The notes: generated from the sequence alone by a model not told the origin. Counted from the stretch's first letter, positions 22,801-37,800 are shown. The stretch: DNA of 64,000 bases from Ptychodera flava (GCF_041260155.1 NC_091944.1:12837272-12901271); one strand, 5' to 3'. Made by a program: numbers and translations.

Positions 22801-25800
22801 TCTGTATGGGTGTCGACCGTAAATCATCAGTGGAGGATTATTGGTCTAGCGATCCCTTTCTGAGAAACCAGGGTATTTCTACTGTGATTACCCGCAGTCG
22901 CTTTCAGCAGCTTATGCGATACTTTCATCTGGCAGACCCAGAGAACGATCCACGTCGTGATCCTGATGAGGCACGCCGCCGACGTCGGTGTCAGGAGGAT
23001 CCCCTGTATAAAATCAATCCATGGATGGAGCCCATAGTTGACCGGTGCGTAAATAATTATAAGATGGGTAGAGAGATCTCCATCGACGAGGGCATGGTGC
23101 GATTTAAGGGCCGTTCTAAATTTAAGCAGAGATTACCGCATAAGCCTGATCGAGACGGTTTCAAGATATGGCAGCTGTGCGACTCCACCACTGCATACAT
23201 CGCTAACTTTGCACCGTACCTAGGTGTGAAATTTCGGGATCGGACTGATGGGAGACGGCAGGAGCGAGGTGTGGTGAAAAGAATTACGATGGAGCTGGTC
23301 CAGCCATTCTGTGGATATAATCACAGCCTATTCTGTGATAGCCTGTTTAGCACGGTCGTTACTGCTAGAGAGCTGATGGAGACCGGGATCTACATGGTCG
23401 GGAGTTTTAACCGCCGTAATCGTCGCACCATGCCCCCTCAATTAATTCCGCCGGGTAAGAGGAAGCGCCTTCCTCTGTTTGTTGGGATATGAAAGCCACG
23501 ACCAGAACGGACTCTCGTCTTAACATCACTGCTTATCAGGATAGTAACGCTCAGGTGCTGATCTTGAATACGGTCTATCCACCCTTGGAGTGCGTGCCAG
23601 TGGGGAGGGAGACGAGCGGCGACAAGTGCCTCTGTCGCTGTATAATTATCGCCGGTACATGGGAGGCGTCGACCGAGCCAACCAGAAGCGCAAGTACTTT
23701 CACACTGGGCGCAAGAACCACAGATGGTGGACATATCTGGCATGTTACCTGATTGATGTTGCCCTGGTAAATGCATATATATGCTTCAAGCATGTACACC
23801 CTGATAGTAAGCTGACCCATAAGATGTTTCATCTGCGTGTTGGGAAACAACTCATTGGCGGTTATTGTGGGCGATCGCAGCCCAGTGTGAGAGAGGTCGA
23901 GGCCACCGTTTCTCGTGCCTCGTACATCAATCCACAAAATCAGCCGATGCACGTTGTCAGCCGTTTGGAGGGGCGGCAGAAATGCTGTAAAGTATGCAGC
24001 AGAGAGGGTAAGACCACTGCGAGCGGACGACTGTCTGAGACGTCCAAAGGATGTAGTCTGTGCGGGGTTCATCTTCACGAGGGCGAGTGTTTTGCGGCTT
24101 TTCATCATCGCATGATGCTACGAGGTAAGAGGAGCATTGGCGTGCAGACCTCTACTCACACAGCCCCGACGACACCCATCAGCAAGAGAACCCGACGTAA
24201 ATAACGGACAGGGGACAGCTTCGCCTAACAGTGGCTTGACTGTATTCTTAACACGGACCATGATCACATTTTGAGCACGGTTGTGCCGTTTGTTTGTGCT
24301 TTACGATCCCGCTGATTGTAAATTGAAACACGGGTTATTTTGTACAATCCCCCGATTGTAATCTTTGTAACACGGACCATGCACTCGGACGTCGAGACAG
24401 ACTCTGAGATTTATTATTCGGCATAATGTAAATTATTCCCGAATAAAATACTATCTATGGATCGCATATTTTCGTTTGTTTTGTTTAGACGGATTATTTT
24501 GTACAATTCCCCCTATTATAATTTTTGAAACACGGATCTGCCACCCCGATTGTAATTTTTGAAACACGGACCATGCACTCGGACGTCGAGACAGACTCCG
24601 AGATTTATTGTTCGGCATAATGTAAATTATTCCCGAATAAAATACTATCTATGATCGCATATTTTCGTTTGTTTTGTTTTTACCCCCACTTTCGTTTTTG
24701 GCAGATCCGTAAGGACGCTATAGTAATGGATGAACGTGCGTTGTATCACGTGGGAGGGGCACAGCCCAACGAGGCTGTGCTCGTGCGACGTAGACGTTGT
24801 ACCAACCATCTGTCGTTGGGGTTAGTGCATAGAGCAGTTGCACTGTCCAGAGCTAAGGTGGTACAAAACTGCACCTTAGTAACAACTGCACAACTAACCT
24901 GTTAGGAAACGGTAACACTAACGAGCTAAGTGTTCACTGAACTGGCCAAACTACGTACACGCCTTCCTTCAATGGCGGAACTATGTCGTTGACACTACGT
25001 CAAAGCAGACTGCACTGTGCGACTCTTCCAAGTCGTTCAAAGTACGTGGCCAAGTGACACAACCCAGGGAAACAGGACAGGTTTGAGGGTGCTGCCGCAC
25101 CCATAGCACTAACCCCTGGGTCTTCTACTAACCCACGAGAGAGGTGACGTTTCCCCGGTGTGGCCGTGCGTGCCGGCGAACGAGCTTTACTTCCGCGAAA
25201 GTAAGCTAGAAAAGGGCATAAAAGTGCACGTCCCCCGGGGCAAACAACGCCCGTGACCTCGTCATTTTCTGGACACAACCTCATCAGCGGTTGCCCCTCT
25301 ATACGGGCATGCAAAAATTTTTGAAGTCTAACACGTATATGGTCGGTAATCGTACCCCGAAAATGCGGTATTTTCCCGCCAAATGCCTGGCAGGAAAGCG
25401 TGCAGGAGAGCCTATCTTCTGTAGACACGGTAAAGGGGGCCGGTTTTGACCGACTTGGCAGGATAACGGACAGGGGCGCTCGGCAGGAAAAGGGATATAA
25501 CTGTCTCTGTAATGATCTTAGCTTAGCACACTTCTCAATATATCATGTCATGGAGTGATTTTTTGATAGATGAATAGATGTGTATTCTTGTTTGCAGAGC
25601 AAAACTTGGTGTAGGTAAAATGTTATTCCGATTAAATGGATAATAAGGACTGGATTGAAAACTTCTAGTACATGTAAACATGACTACCTTACTTGGCAAA
25701 TATCTGCAACTAGGGCAAGTGTTACTTATCCACACACAAAAGTCTGGGCCAACTAGCATATTACAGTCAGCCCCAGACCCCCCTCCTGTTTTGGGTAAAA

Positions 25801-28800
25801 TTGATCTGATGCTAGGCCAACACCAAGCATTCACATTGCTTTCATAACACTGACATAAAAGTTACATCAGTGAAGCAGCAGCGCAACTTTGGCTGTGTGA
25901 ACTGGGTATTGGTTACCTCAGATGACCTTGACATGTCTGTTTATGAAATGCCCAGTTTATCATTTGATCACAGTCTGGTGTCTGTTTGCCTTATTTATTA
26001 AGAAGCTCCTGTCATAGTTATTATGATTGATCTGTCAATTAATTAATGCTAATTGTTTTACTTTACAAGTGCATATCTCTGTGCTGACCAAACAGATTAT
26101 TAAAGGGGCAGTCCTCAAGCCCGGTTTCTCACATTAGTCCATGTTGATATTTGGTATATACATGGTGTTAGCCCTTTGTTTTCCATGGAAACCTTTATCA
26201 AGTTGGTCAGTTTACTTTTAGATAAAAGCCGATAAATGACCTGTCCTTTTAAACATTGTCAAAGATTAAACATTTGGCCAGAAAAGAAGATACGTGTACT
26301 TTACTTGATTTGTATAGATCTGTATTTTCAAGCAAGGTTTGAAAATGTTGGTAAATACAGTGGCAATGATGGTAACATTTGGTATGCCATCCCATTCTGG
26401 GGTTACTGCATGAAAACACACTGAAGTGAACTCCATTAAGAAACCCAGTAAACTTAGCTAAGTTGTTCATGTGCTGTATCATCAGATGATCTGTTTTCAC
26501 TAGGAAATACTTGTTGCATTGCTGCAGTCCACACAGTGTTCTCAGAAATGTTTGTACAAATTAGGTACTATGAGGAGTGTCTCTACATTGCTGTTGCATT
26601 GCAGCATCACAAGTTGCTCAGCCATTGTACTTTGAAGTAGAGCTCTGTTATAATTCCGTATGTAACAGTAACAATGTGTGGTAAGTCTTTGTCTGCAATC
26701 TAAATGTGGCATCTCAACTTTCATGCAATTATCTTTCTATCTTCTGGTGCATCTTTGGATGTTTTAATGCTTTCGCAAAATCCAAGTTGCAAAATTCTGC
26801 ATTTATTTCAGCCATAGCATTCTCTGAACATGCATTGTGTCCTTGTCAAACCCTCCTCCATCCCCCCAACACTGCACAGACAATAACCCCTGATAAGGCA
26901 CTTGTCTTATTTACAAAATTGTTGCTCTTCAGTGCTATTGCAGTAATACATCTGCACAACCACGCTGCATGGAGGTGATTATTCCATGCTGTGCCCTGAC
27001 ACAGATCTATTTTTGGATCTGAGGAAATGGCTCTTACTGTTCTACAAAAAAAAAAATTGGCAGCATGTCCAAACATGATTTCATCATCCTCGTAAAGAGA
27101 GGAAGCAATGATGATTTCATTCTGAAATCCATGTTTTCTTTGATGACGATACAGCAAAGTAGTGTAGCATATTACAATATTTGCGCTTATATGTATTGTA
27201 TTGATGTGTCCCAATCAGTGTATGTGATGCAGACTTCTAGCAATTGTGTTTCCATTTATAATGAGAAATTGTTTGTTTGTGTGTAGAGAATAATTAGCAA
27301 TGAACTTGTCAGGACTTGCTTCAATTTTTAGATATTTATGCTTCACAATGCATCCCATGTGTTTATTATTCTTCCATAAGAGTAGCACCGTGTGGAAAGA
27401 GTTTGTTAACATTGAAACAGTTGTCTTTGGTATTCACAATTGTGGTCAATGTTTTCAATGTTTTCCATAAATTAAAGCAGAATACAATGCAGAGTTTTCA
27501 AAATAAAATGACAGCTAACTGGTAGCACAGGTTTCAAAGGATTGTATTGAGAGCGGAAGTATTTCCTTGGATTTACAACCATACAGAAATCCAAACAGGA
27601 AATAAATAACACAATGATACAATTGATGCCAGACAATACAGTAACAAATATACAAACCTCATGGACACAGAGCTATTTTTTCTATTGCAAAGGAAGTTTG
27701 CGGAGGAAAAATGTTACTCTGAGGGTGGGGTCATTACGTTAAGGTGCAGCTAGAGGGAATGGTTTCTCATCAGTCTCAACCCCCATCTCCTCCTCAACCC
27801 CCACCCCTTTCCAGTCATTGCAGTATTGATTTCTTCATCACCTCAACTGAAAACAATGTAGTTTCCTCAGGGCAAGGTCATGTGACAAATAAGTGTTCAT
27901 GCAAACATCATGTATTTGTTAATCTCTGCCCCTGCACCTACATGCACTGCAAGTAAATATTTTGCCAGGCTAACAGAGAAGCAAATTATGGCGTAAAAAT
28001 AATTATGATAATCTTAGTTTATATGTACATTGTCTTGACAGCAACATCAAACATCAGATTCAATAACCTTGTACTGGACAATTACTTTCATTTACTTTCT
28101 GTGATGGATGCCTGCTGCAAATTTGCGTCTACTGTAATGTAATATTGCCCAAATAGGTTGCCCTTAAATTTCTTTTTCATTACTGTCCAATTTTCTGTTT
28201 CCACAATCCCCAAAAATAAAAAAGTTTTTTCCACCTTGTATGTATCCATAGTTCCCAATGTTTTGTTTGGAATGAGGATGTGGAACTGGAAGTATTTTAT
28301 TCAATTCTGGTCGTCATGTTGCTTTCTGATGTTTCACTTGGACACAATCATCGTCCAAAATAACAAGTCAGAACACGTTTATTGCAGTTGTTGATTTCCA
28401 TGTCATCAATATTGTGTCATCGGGACCATCTGTTTCATTTTATATCAAGCTGAACTCTTCCCAGCAGATTTCATTGTTGTTGAAAAAAGAGAGAAAACGG
28501 AAAGAGCAGTGCAATAATCAGGTTGTCTGGCTGTCTGCCAGTTTTCAATAACAAAACCAGCGGAAACAAACAGGTGGCACGGTAAAACGGACACAGTTTG
28601 TGTCAAACTGTCACGTCCTTCAGTTTTTCAGCTTCTAAGGGATAAACCAGTGTGTTTTACATAGAGGCTAGCCAAAATGCATGGAGCTTGAGAATTATTG
28701 ACAAATATATTCTTATTACTGGAAATTGAAAAAGAAGATATTGAATTTTGAAAAAAAGATTATATGCTCTTCCCTATGCTGAACAATGTTTATCAAAATT

Positions 28801-31800
28801 TTTTATGCCAAGGAATAAAAAATTTGTATATCAACATCGTGACCACTCCACTACTAATTGTCTGTCCCTAGAGTTCTCATAGAGAAGTGTTCATAGCACA
28901 CAATGATCAATTTATCTCTTCCCGTCTTTATTGTACCGGTAATACTGTGGTTTAGACCAAGAAACCACCAACACAAAACAAATAGGGGACTTCAAAGTTC
29001 AATCTAGATGGTATCTTTGGGATCACTAATGCTTTTCAAGTTAAGCGACCATAGATAATACTTTTAAAACTCAAACAAACCAAGTACAGTATTACTGTTT
29101 GCATTTTCAAGTGACAGTGAGTTTCTCTTGAAAATGGTAGACAGAGATCAATCAGACCTATCTCACTCAAAACGTTTTTGTGTGTTCAACAACATTGTAT
29201 TGGTGAGTGCATTGTATGAGGTTCAAAAGATTGAGAATATGTGATATTTTGGGATGGAAATTCTGATTGTGATGCATAGGTAGGGAGCAATGGGCACAGA
29301 AAAGTCAGTTGCAGGGCATGGTCAGTGGGATCATACAATGGTGAGTGGGGGTAGTGAACTGGCTCTTCAAATTATGGAGTTGTTCAATATTACATGAATA
29401 ATTCTACGTTATAAAAACAAATTTGTTTGCTGTTTTGGTAAATTGAGTCATTGTAGTTGATGAAGCTTTGTATGACATTGTGTACAAGTATGATAGTACT
29501 GAACAGACTCCATAAAAGCTCCAGAGTTCACTGTGTCACAATTATTTATATATTAGCATTTCAAATATGGCAGTATTCCGTAGTTCTAGACCAAATCTTT
29601 GTAAACATTCAGTCTGACAAAGCTTCTCAATGCCTGCGTGAGATTTTTCTGGACATTGAATGTGATGTCACTGTGCTAACAGACTGGTCAGATTAGAGGG
29701 AAGAGGGTACTATACATGTAAGTATAATCTTCAGCAGCAGTAGCCATTGTAGTGTGTAGCTATCATTGTCAGAAGTTGTACCATAGCAATCCTGTAACTC
29801 TGATCCAAACCCAGTTGTGAGCCATTCTACTTTGATGAGAAACTTTCCAGCCGGTCTCTAATCCTTTTTTCAATAATCATCGCTTGATCATTTGCAGTTT
29901 GTAAAAACTTTTGTCTGACGGAAAGAAAGAAGACTTCAGGATTAGTTCCAACAAACTACTTCCCCTCCTTGTTCCGGAAATACCTGTGTCATTCTTCACT
30001 TAGTAGTGGATCAAAGTTCACAGTCTTCAATAGGTTTTACAGCTTGTGGTTTGCTATTGTCAGTCAGTTTGACTTGTGGTATCCGCAGATTACAGTAATA
30101 GATTTAATCAGTGGATTAGCTATAGAAGGATTAAGTGCATCTCAGAAGAAGGAATATTGATGTACTTTGGTGTTCTGCCAGATGAAGTACTTCAACAATG
30201 AGAACTTGGTAATTCTAGGTTTATCTTTTCTGTCAGAATTTGTCCTCTAATGCTGACAATCACATGTTCTGTCATGTTGATAATCACTATTGTTCAACAG
30301 GTGCAACCAGGGGCAGACATTCATCTTTTTTGTCTGACTCTATTCCCTCCTTTTCATATAACTTCACTTACACTTACAGCCTTGTTAAAAAGCTCACTTT
30401 TTTGTTTCGCCCACCCCTTCAGACCATCAACCTGGTCAGCTCCAATTGCCCTTTCTATCTTGACAAGGTTTTGATTCATCCTCAACAAATAAAAAAGAGG
30501 GACAGGTTTAATTACTGTATAAGTGGTAAGACTATAGGGGGATCAGAAAAGAATTGTAAAAGTTTTTGAGTCTGAGTATCTGTCCCCGAGGCACATGCTA
30601 CCTTAACTATTTCATTCTGTCAACTGAAATAATCAGAAATGACCAAGGCCTACTAGTAGCCCATAGTATTTGGGGTGTACATGTAATCAGGCAGGCCATC
30701 AGATAAAAATTCAATCAAAACTATATCTTCAGAGATTTCTGTGGTCTGCAGTCACCTTTTCATCCCAACTGTCCATTAATCTTACCAAAATTGATATCTA
30801 GAATAATTTTGATATGTGTGTCACCATTATGGTAAAGGCTGACCTGGTATAAATGATAACCCAACCAATTCCGAAGTACATTGTATGGTGAAATGCCATT
30901 GTTTAATTTACATACAGAGAAACAGTTTGATGGAGGGAGAGAGATATTGCACAGTACATGTGGCTGTTATCTGGAACAGAATGTTCAGTACTGTGGTTCT
31001 AAACGGGGAAATCTACATCTATCATGGTACAAGTAAAATTGCAAGTTCCTGTTCAATTCCCTTAAAATGTACATGTAGTACATGTCAGACAGTCTGTATA
31101 ACAATGTTGTAATGTAATGGCCATGTTTGTATTGCCAATCTGAATTTGTACGTGTACATATGCAACTGTCATATCGTGTGCGATGAAATCACTACTCCTT
31201 TGCACACACTATGACAGCTCCTTTTCTGCAAACTGGAAATGATCCACCAAGGTTTCATGAAGTTCAACTACAGTGTTAAAATACATAGCTGCACGTCGCA
31301 AAATACTCCGACAAAGTAAATTGATTTTATCAGTTATAGCTCCTTTGCCATAGTGTCTGAAGGGTCAGAGAGCTTGGACTTCTCTGTCGAAGGTTAAACA
31401 GTTCAGATTCCAATAAAATGCCATCGCAGATGCACAACTCCGGGCTACTTTCGGAAGTCTGTGCTAGTAAACAAGGAAATACCATTCTGACATATGTATG
31501 CCGCAACCTGTACAAAAATTATCAGTTCTTGTCAATAATGGCAAATTAATAAGAACTATTTGGCAAGTTCAGCTTGGAGTCAATAACCATTTCCTGCATC
31601 TAGACCTGTGTTTGGGAATTTTTGCAGTGATATTTAAATACTTTACAAGGTTGCTGTGTTCTAATTGCTCACAGTTCTTAGAAATTAAAACCAATGTTTA
31701 TTAATAAAGTGAAGAAATAAAAAACCAACAGACTCTCTGTCACTTTCCAGTACTGCCAGCAAGAAATATCAGCCTGATTAATATTAGTATCAACATTATA

Positions 31801-34800
31801 AGTTTCCTTCTTGTTAATATAATGCAAATCAGCTGGACAGTTTGTCTGATTCTTATGGTTGTGCTGAACTGTCACTAGGTGACACATCAGCCAGAGTAAC
31901 CACCATGTGGTTGCTATGGTACTTGTTACCATGGAAATCATCAATTGTAAATTCCTACAAAGAACATCTTATAGTGATAGATTAATAGCTATTAATTTTG
32001 TCACTTTGTCCTTGTTTTGTAAGGCTGTAATTACTTTTACAGTTTTCACCATAAAAAGCACACTCTGTTTAGCCATAGCACAATTGTGGTTTGTTGAAGC
32101 TGAGAGAGAAAGAGAGAGAGAGAGATGGTTTACTTTCACAGATACTTTTAAACTTTTGTACATCTAGTCTGTGCCTTGAAACCTGCTTTTAATGAAATTC
32201 CGTGGAAGTTAACGGAGTATCACACATGTTGCTGACCTTTGACCCAACCTTACCCTCCATCTAACACTGACAGTTTCGATTGAAAGTCATACATACTGTG
32301 CAGGAACACTGTGTAGTAAAGATGTCATTGATACTTAGCACTGGCATGTGCTATCATGAGGAATGCACATGGTGTTACCAGATTCCACTAAAAGAAACAG
32401 GATACTAATTGGATAATTGTAGCAAAACACTCAAATACCACTACTTGGGTTTAAACAGTGCGGCATGCAGGCTGCTGCTTGTCATAGCGCAGCCATACAT
32501 TTCATTACTTAGTAGTTCAGAAATGGACAACTGATTTGGCATTTACAGGTATTTTAATAGCAATGGGGCATCTTCCGCAAGATGGTATTTTGCTTGAAGT
32601 GTACATCTACATGTACCAAATTATTGAATGTATCAATCTCAGTTCTACCTGGCAATTTAATCTACTAGTGTCCGAGAAGGGGAGGATTGCAATGGGCTCA
32701 AACCATATATACAAGCCTTATATTTATATTCAATGAACTTATTGCTCAAATGAGCTATTGAGAAATTGCAGCTTTTTTATGTGTTCACAACATCACATTA
32801 GGGTCAAAACTCCCATGAAATCTCATGTATCACCATGTCTGCTATAGTGATAGCAGTAAACCGTCCAATTTCTGGTAATCTCAAATACTCACCTCATTGA
32901 CCTGTCATCAACCTGTCAACCATGATGATAAAAACAGGAGCATGTCAGTCTTTGAGGAATCACACTTCAACTCTATTATGACCTTTACAAGCAACATTGA
33001 GTGAAACTCTCCCATCAGTACTGCATTTCTTGGTAAACCAACCCAGAAATATCTTGTTCACACTCAATACTGGAAAGGTCTAAATGTTGCTGTGCAGGGA
33101 CTGTATCCAAAACCTTGTACACATGATGTTGCGTAATATCATGTGTGAAAAACATGCACAAACCAGAAGGCTGTTTTCAGGACAAACTGATAATCAGACA
33201 AGAAAACTACTGTATGGTATGTTTCACCATACCTTTATGTGTAGAAAGTGTAAGGACGTGGCTTTCCTTGGCAGATTACATTTATCCATATAATTCGAAT
33301 GTATTTGTCATTTTTTCTATGACAATATTGACTAACTGATCTCAGCTCCAAGTTTTGTCACAAAAATTTATTTAATTATATTTATTATACCCATCATAAG
33401 AATAAATAAGATTTTGGAGTCTTCCTTCCAGCTCAAGTGTGAAAAAGTAAATACTCATGCTGTCACTGTGCTAAGTTTTCACTGTTTGCACACCAATATA
33501 TCATATCATAGACTTGATTTGTTTACATCATAATTGTTCTCATACACCCAGCAAGTATTTGAGCATTTTACGCCTCAGTGCATCACTGAATGATTGACAG
33601 CTGTTTTGAATAATGTGAGGACTTTTGCAGGGACTTTTCTCTTTGTTCTAAAAGAGGAATTTAACCAAAAAAATTTTCAATAATCCTAGGTTAAATTCAT
33701 GGATAGCTGTGTGGTCTTTGTGTTGATCATACCAGATATGTAAACACATGCCAGTATCTTTTTGTGTGAGAGTCATTCAAAGCAGGCAGTCTGATCATAA
33801 CCTGCTACAACTCTGACAACATTACAATTTACCATGGAGTTTGCTTTTATAACCGATCCTAAGATTTGCGAAGTTTTTTTCATGCCGTTCAAAAGCAAAG
33901 ATGAAAAATTGTGGCATTCTACTATTAACTCAAAGAGAAACATGGACAAGTAAAATCTTGAAAACTAACATATTACAACATGTGTGAAAATAGATGACCA
34001 TAAAAGAAAAGAAATGTCATGATTGTTTTGATTTTAAGTGTATTCAGGACAGATTATTTACAGTCGGTCAGTCAGTCAGACACACAGTATTGTCGTACAA
34101 TAAGGTGTGTCTTACTGAATGAGATATCTCCACCTAGTACTTCTCTTTATGGTTTATTTATTTTCCTGCCAGTTTTCCCATAACACATAGTGCCTGCTTA
34201 CCGGTGTTGGCAACTTTCCCAATATCAAATGGGTGGTGACACTTCGGTGCTCAAGCACAGTCTGTAGGTTCCCCCTTTGTTCATGGCCACTCAGGCAGTA
34301 GTTCCATATTTTTTCCCAGACAGCAATATGTCAATTAGGATATCTTGCTTTGCATAACGTAGCAAAAAGTTTTGTGAAAAAAGTTGTCCTTTCTGCATTC
34401 ATTCAAAAGTTATAAATTACAGGTATGTAAAGTTCAGTCACAGATTTGTATTCAGGATGGAATTTTCATTATTGATCTGAGTCATGTAGGATGAAATTAA
34501 TTACCTGTATTAACTGTCAAATTTTTCCCCCAGATGCACATTTTAACACAGAAACCAACATACGGGCATGTAGTACACAATGTTAAAATAATTACTCTAC
34601 ACACCATTTCTGCCTGCAATTTCTACAGGCAGTGACTTCCCAATCATTTACATTCAATTTCCTTAACAGTTATCAGTTTGGCTTTTTTTTTCAATAATAG
34701 CAGTAACAGGGTTCGGTTATCTTCTCCCAATTTTAATCACATTATGACAAACCCTGGATTAAGGTGTCATGGGGTCAAGTCACACTTGAAAGAACAGCTA

Positions 34801-37800
34801 GACCAAACATCTATATTTATTGAGTTTCTACCGTGAGAATTTTACCGTGTTTAGTGATCACCGTGACCATAACATGTCCTGTCCTGCATTCTGCTGGCAA
34901 TCAATGACTGAGAAAACGTACACTTCTGTAAATTTATCTGTTTGTGTCTGCTGTGTTGACTACACCCATGAGACATTGAATAGGTGAATACAGTTGCTAA
35001 CAGGTGATCCATTGGGTTCAGTAGATGTGTAAACATTGAAAAATTTACGGTGAAGCATTGTACGTGATGAATTAAGGTGCTATTAAATGCCTACAGATCA
35101 CTCAATCTGTTAAGTGTCCGTAACAAGACATGCTGTTGTAAAAAGGCTTTAGTATTGTATCCAGCCCACGTGCCTGTCGTGTGCTGGTGTCATTCATAGG
35201 TTGTTTGTATTTGATCCGGTGTGATTGTTGTCTCCTAGAGGGCCAGCTGATCTTTGGCCTTGTTAGTCATCAGTCTGGTACCTTACCAAATTAGGAGGAT
35301 ATTGAAAAGTGCAATTCAAGAAAGGTGTCAGCATTGATGGTTGCCCATGGCAACATTTGTAGCCTTATATGGGCGTTAGTGTGATGTCATGGTTATTTTT
35401 GGTGTATGACTAGTACCAGCTTGGGGGTTGCTCCTGCAGATTCCATATTGTTTTGACAAGATGGTTTTAAAAAGGTTGTGTAGAATGGCTTTAGGCTCAT
35501 AAACTTCTCATTGCCTTCTGTATCGTCTTAATGTTTCTCAGTATAACCTTGCTGTGGTTAAGCAACTTCCCCATGCACATCAAAATAACATTGATAAATC
35601 TTCCCATTTGAAAATGTGTTCATTTTGAATGCACAGTGCGGTGTGCATAAGTTGTAAATGCAAAAGTGTTTGTAAGTATGCGTATGTCCAGAAATAATCT
35701 AAAAAAATGGAAGACCTAGTTTTAAATATCATTAGAAAAACTTACTGTAAAAACAAAAATAATGTTTTCTGTGAACTCAATGAAGTGCGCTTGTATTTGT
35801 GCAAAACTCATGCCATCGTAGAGTTGTAAGTTTGGGTGCACTGTCATAACATTAACTCAAAATGCTGTGACTTCTGCATTTGATGCAGTGGTTTTGTCTT
35901 GTATGAGTCATCAAAAATTGTACAAAATAAAAAATGTGATGATTTTGACTGCCATCTTTGATATGTGTGTTGGTACATTAACTCCTCCACTACCATTTAC
36001 ATTGATCAATGTTCTTTCAAGTATTCAGAGAGTCCATGGATTTGAAGTGTGCCTCGATTGTAATATCACAATATGGCTGAGCCAATGAGCTCACACATAC
36101 TAAAATTTGAACTGATACACAACTAACCATCCACTTCCGACCAATCACAGAGGTGTACTGTTCTTGAGATCCATTATATAAACAAAAGAACTTACCATTA
36201 TGAACTGTAGAGGTCCTCATCACATTGAAAAACCTGTTGCACCACTATATTTTAAAGCTTGATCAGAGTTAAAATGTTTGAAAAAATGTATATTCTTTGA
36301 CTTTCACAGGTTGATGTAGTGAAAAAGCTGCAGGCAGGACTGAAGTACAAGACAGAGGCTAGGATTGACGAAGCAATCAGGAAACATGAATACCAACTCA
36401 GAACACACAACTTTCGTATGGCTGATGAAAAGAGAATAGTGTCAGAAATTGACTTTCTACGGCGATCTAAGAAGAATTTAGGGTGAGTAACCAGTACTCT
36501 TGACCCAACCCCCCACCCACGAGACACAATGGAATAGTCTTTGGTGTCAGAGTTGATTAGAATAACAGATGATATCACTATTGACGTTAGCTGTGATTAT
36601 TGATAAATTAGTAGTGCAATAATAAATGCTTTACACCTGTAATAATGTTTGACTGTGACTATTGATGTCAGTAGAGCAATATTTAGTGATATGTAATAAT
36701 TTTTTATTATTATTGATAATTCAGCAGTGCAATATTCGGTGATATAAACCTTGAATAATGTTTGACTATCATAAATAACAGCTATATCATATCAATACAA
36801 ATTATTCTAAACCACAGGATGTGAAGCGTTTTTTAAGATGTTCTGTACGAGGGCAACACATGATATTTTTTCCCTTAATAAAAATCCCTACTAATAGTGA
36901 CAGCCTGTGTATGTTTTGTGAATTTATTGTTCAGATCTCAAGTCTTGTCTTTGCTATTTGTAGAGCATTTTGATGTACTCTCCTCGGTTTCCGCACTGTG
37001 GAAAGTTTACACAAACCAAATACAACATATCAAGAGGCTCTTCCATGGAACATGAGTTACATGTTCTTTAACCCTTTGAGCGCCAAAGTCAATTTTTGTC
37101 ACCTTTAGAAAATATACTCCAGTCAATATTTTTCAGATTTTTGTCAAAATTTTGATAACAAACTGTAGCCAATGAAATGTCATGTCCAATTGGTCCAAAA
37201 TTATATAAAATAACAGAAAAATTCGTAAAAATTGGTAAAAATGTTGCACTAAAATTTTGGTGGGAACAATTACAGCACTCAAAGGGTTAAAGGCGTGGCA
37301 TACATGGATTATACACTATGTACGCATGATGATGTCAATTTTGGCTTTTAATTCAAACCTCTTTCCTCTGGTAATATTCTGCAGAGACTACCTCACCAAA
37401 CAGAGTGAAATTGACACAGAGCGATCAAAGCAGAAGAAGCTTAAAGACGAAAGAGACGTAAGTGAAAAGTATCCTCACCAGAAGTGTGAAAAGCGTTTGT
37501 CGTTAAAAAAACATAATTCATGTGTGTAAGTGGCTCACAAAGATTTGGTGGAAGTTTGATAATCTTGCCACTTGTTAGTGTTGCTTTCCCGGAGTATTCT
37601 TTCAACTCAACCACTGTCAGGATGGAGGAGTGAAACTGAAGGTCAAAGGTCAATTGCATAACAACAGCTCGGCTGATGATGAAGTGGACTACTAGTTGTG
37701 GTCAATAAGCTCTGCAATTGTAGACACTAAGGAGGTTAAAGCAAATATTTTACAATATTTTCAGAGAAGATTGATGCGTACAATTACAAATTTACTGTCA

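Larger units (their letters stand above)
19820..25495 (+). mobile_element. piggyBac-superfamily transposon, 5.7 kb
   Basis: Inverted terminal repeats TCCCTTTTCCTGCC (19820-19833) and GGCAGGAAAAGGGA (25482-25495) enclose a G+C-rich insert unlike the AT-rich host intron. Subterminal copies of TCCTGCCAAG(T/G)CGGTG occur near the left end and, inverted, near the right end, as expected for transposase-binding sites. The interior holds a piggyBac transposase relic, a three-copy 126-bp tandem array and a duplicated 3' segment with polyadenylation signals. The flanks are TATA (19816-19819, 25496-25499), or ATAT if the element is taken to start at CCC; neither is the usual TTAA. Confidence 0.88.
17272..36309 (+). 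other. Intron 3 (19 kb) of the BFR1-like gene
   Basis: The intron joins phase 0 to phase 0 (IAKK to VDVVKK). It contains the 326-bp palindrome, the 5.7 kb piggyBac element and a small TTAA-flanked element at 26104-26248. Stretches 17629-19815, 26250-30500 and 30610-36290 are AT-rich with scattered microsatellites (GA-rich at 32100-32126). No coding exon, RNA gene or delimited element could be supported there. Confidence 0.8.

Noticed and set aside
25000..25428. 142-codon minus-strand frame at the right end of the piggyBac element
   Set aside because: G+C-rich terminal region without recognisable domain; no evidence that it is expressed.
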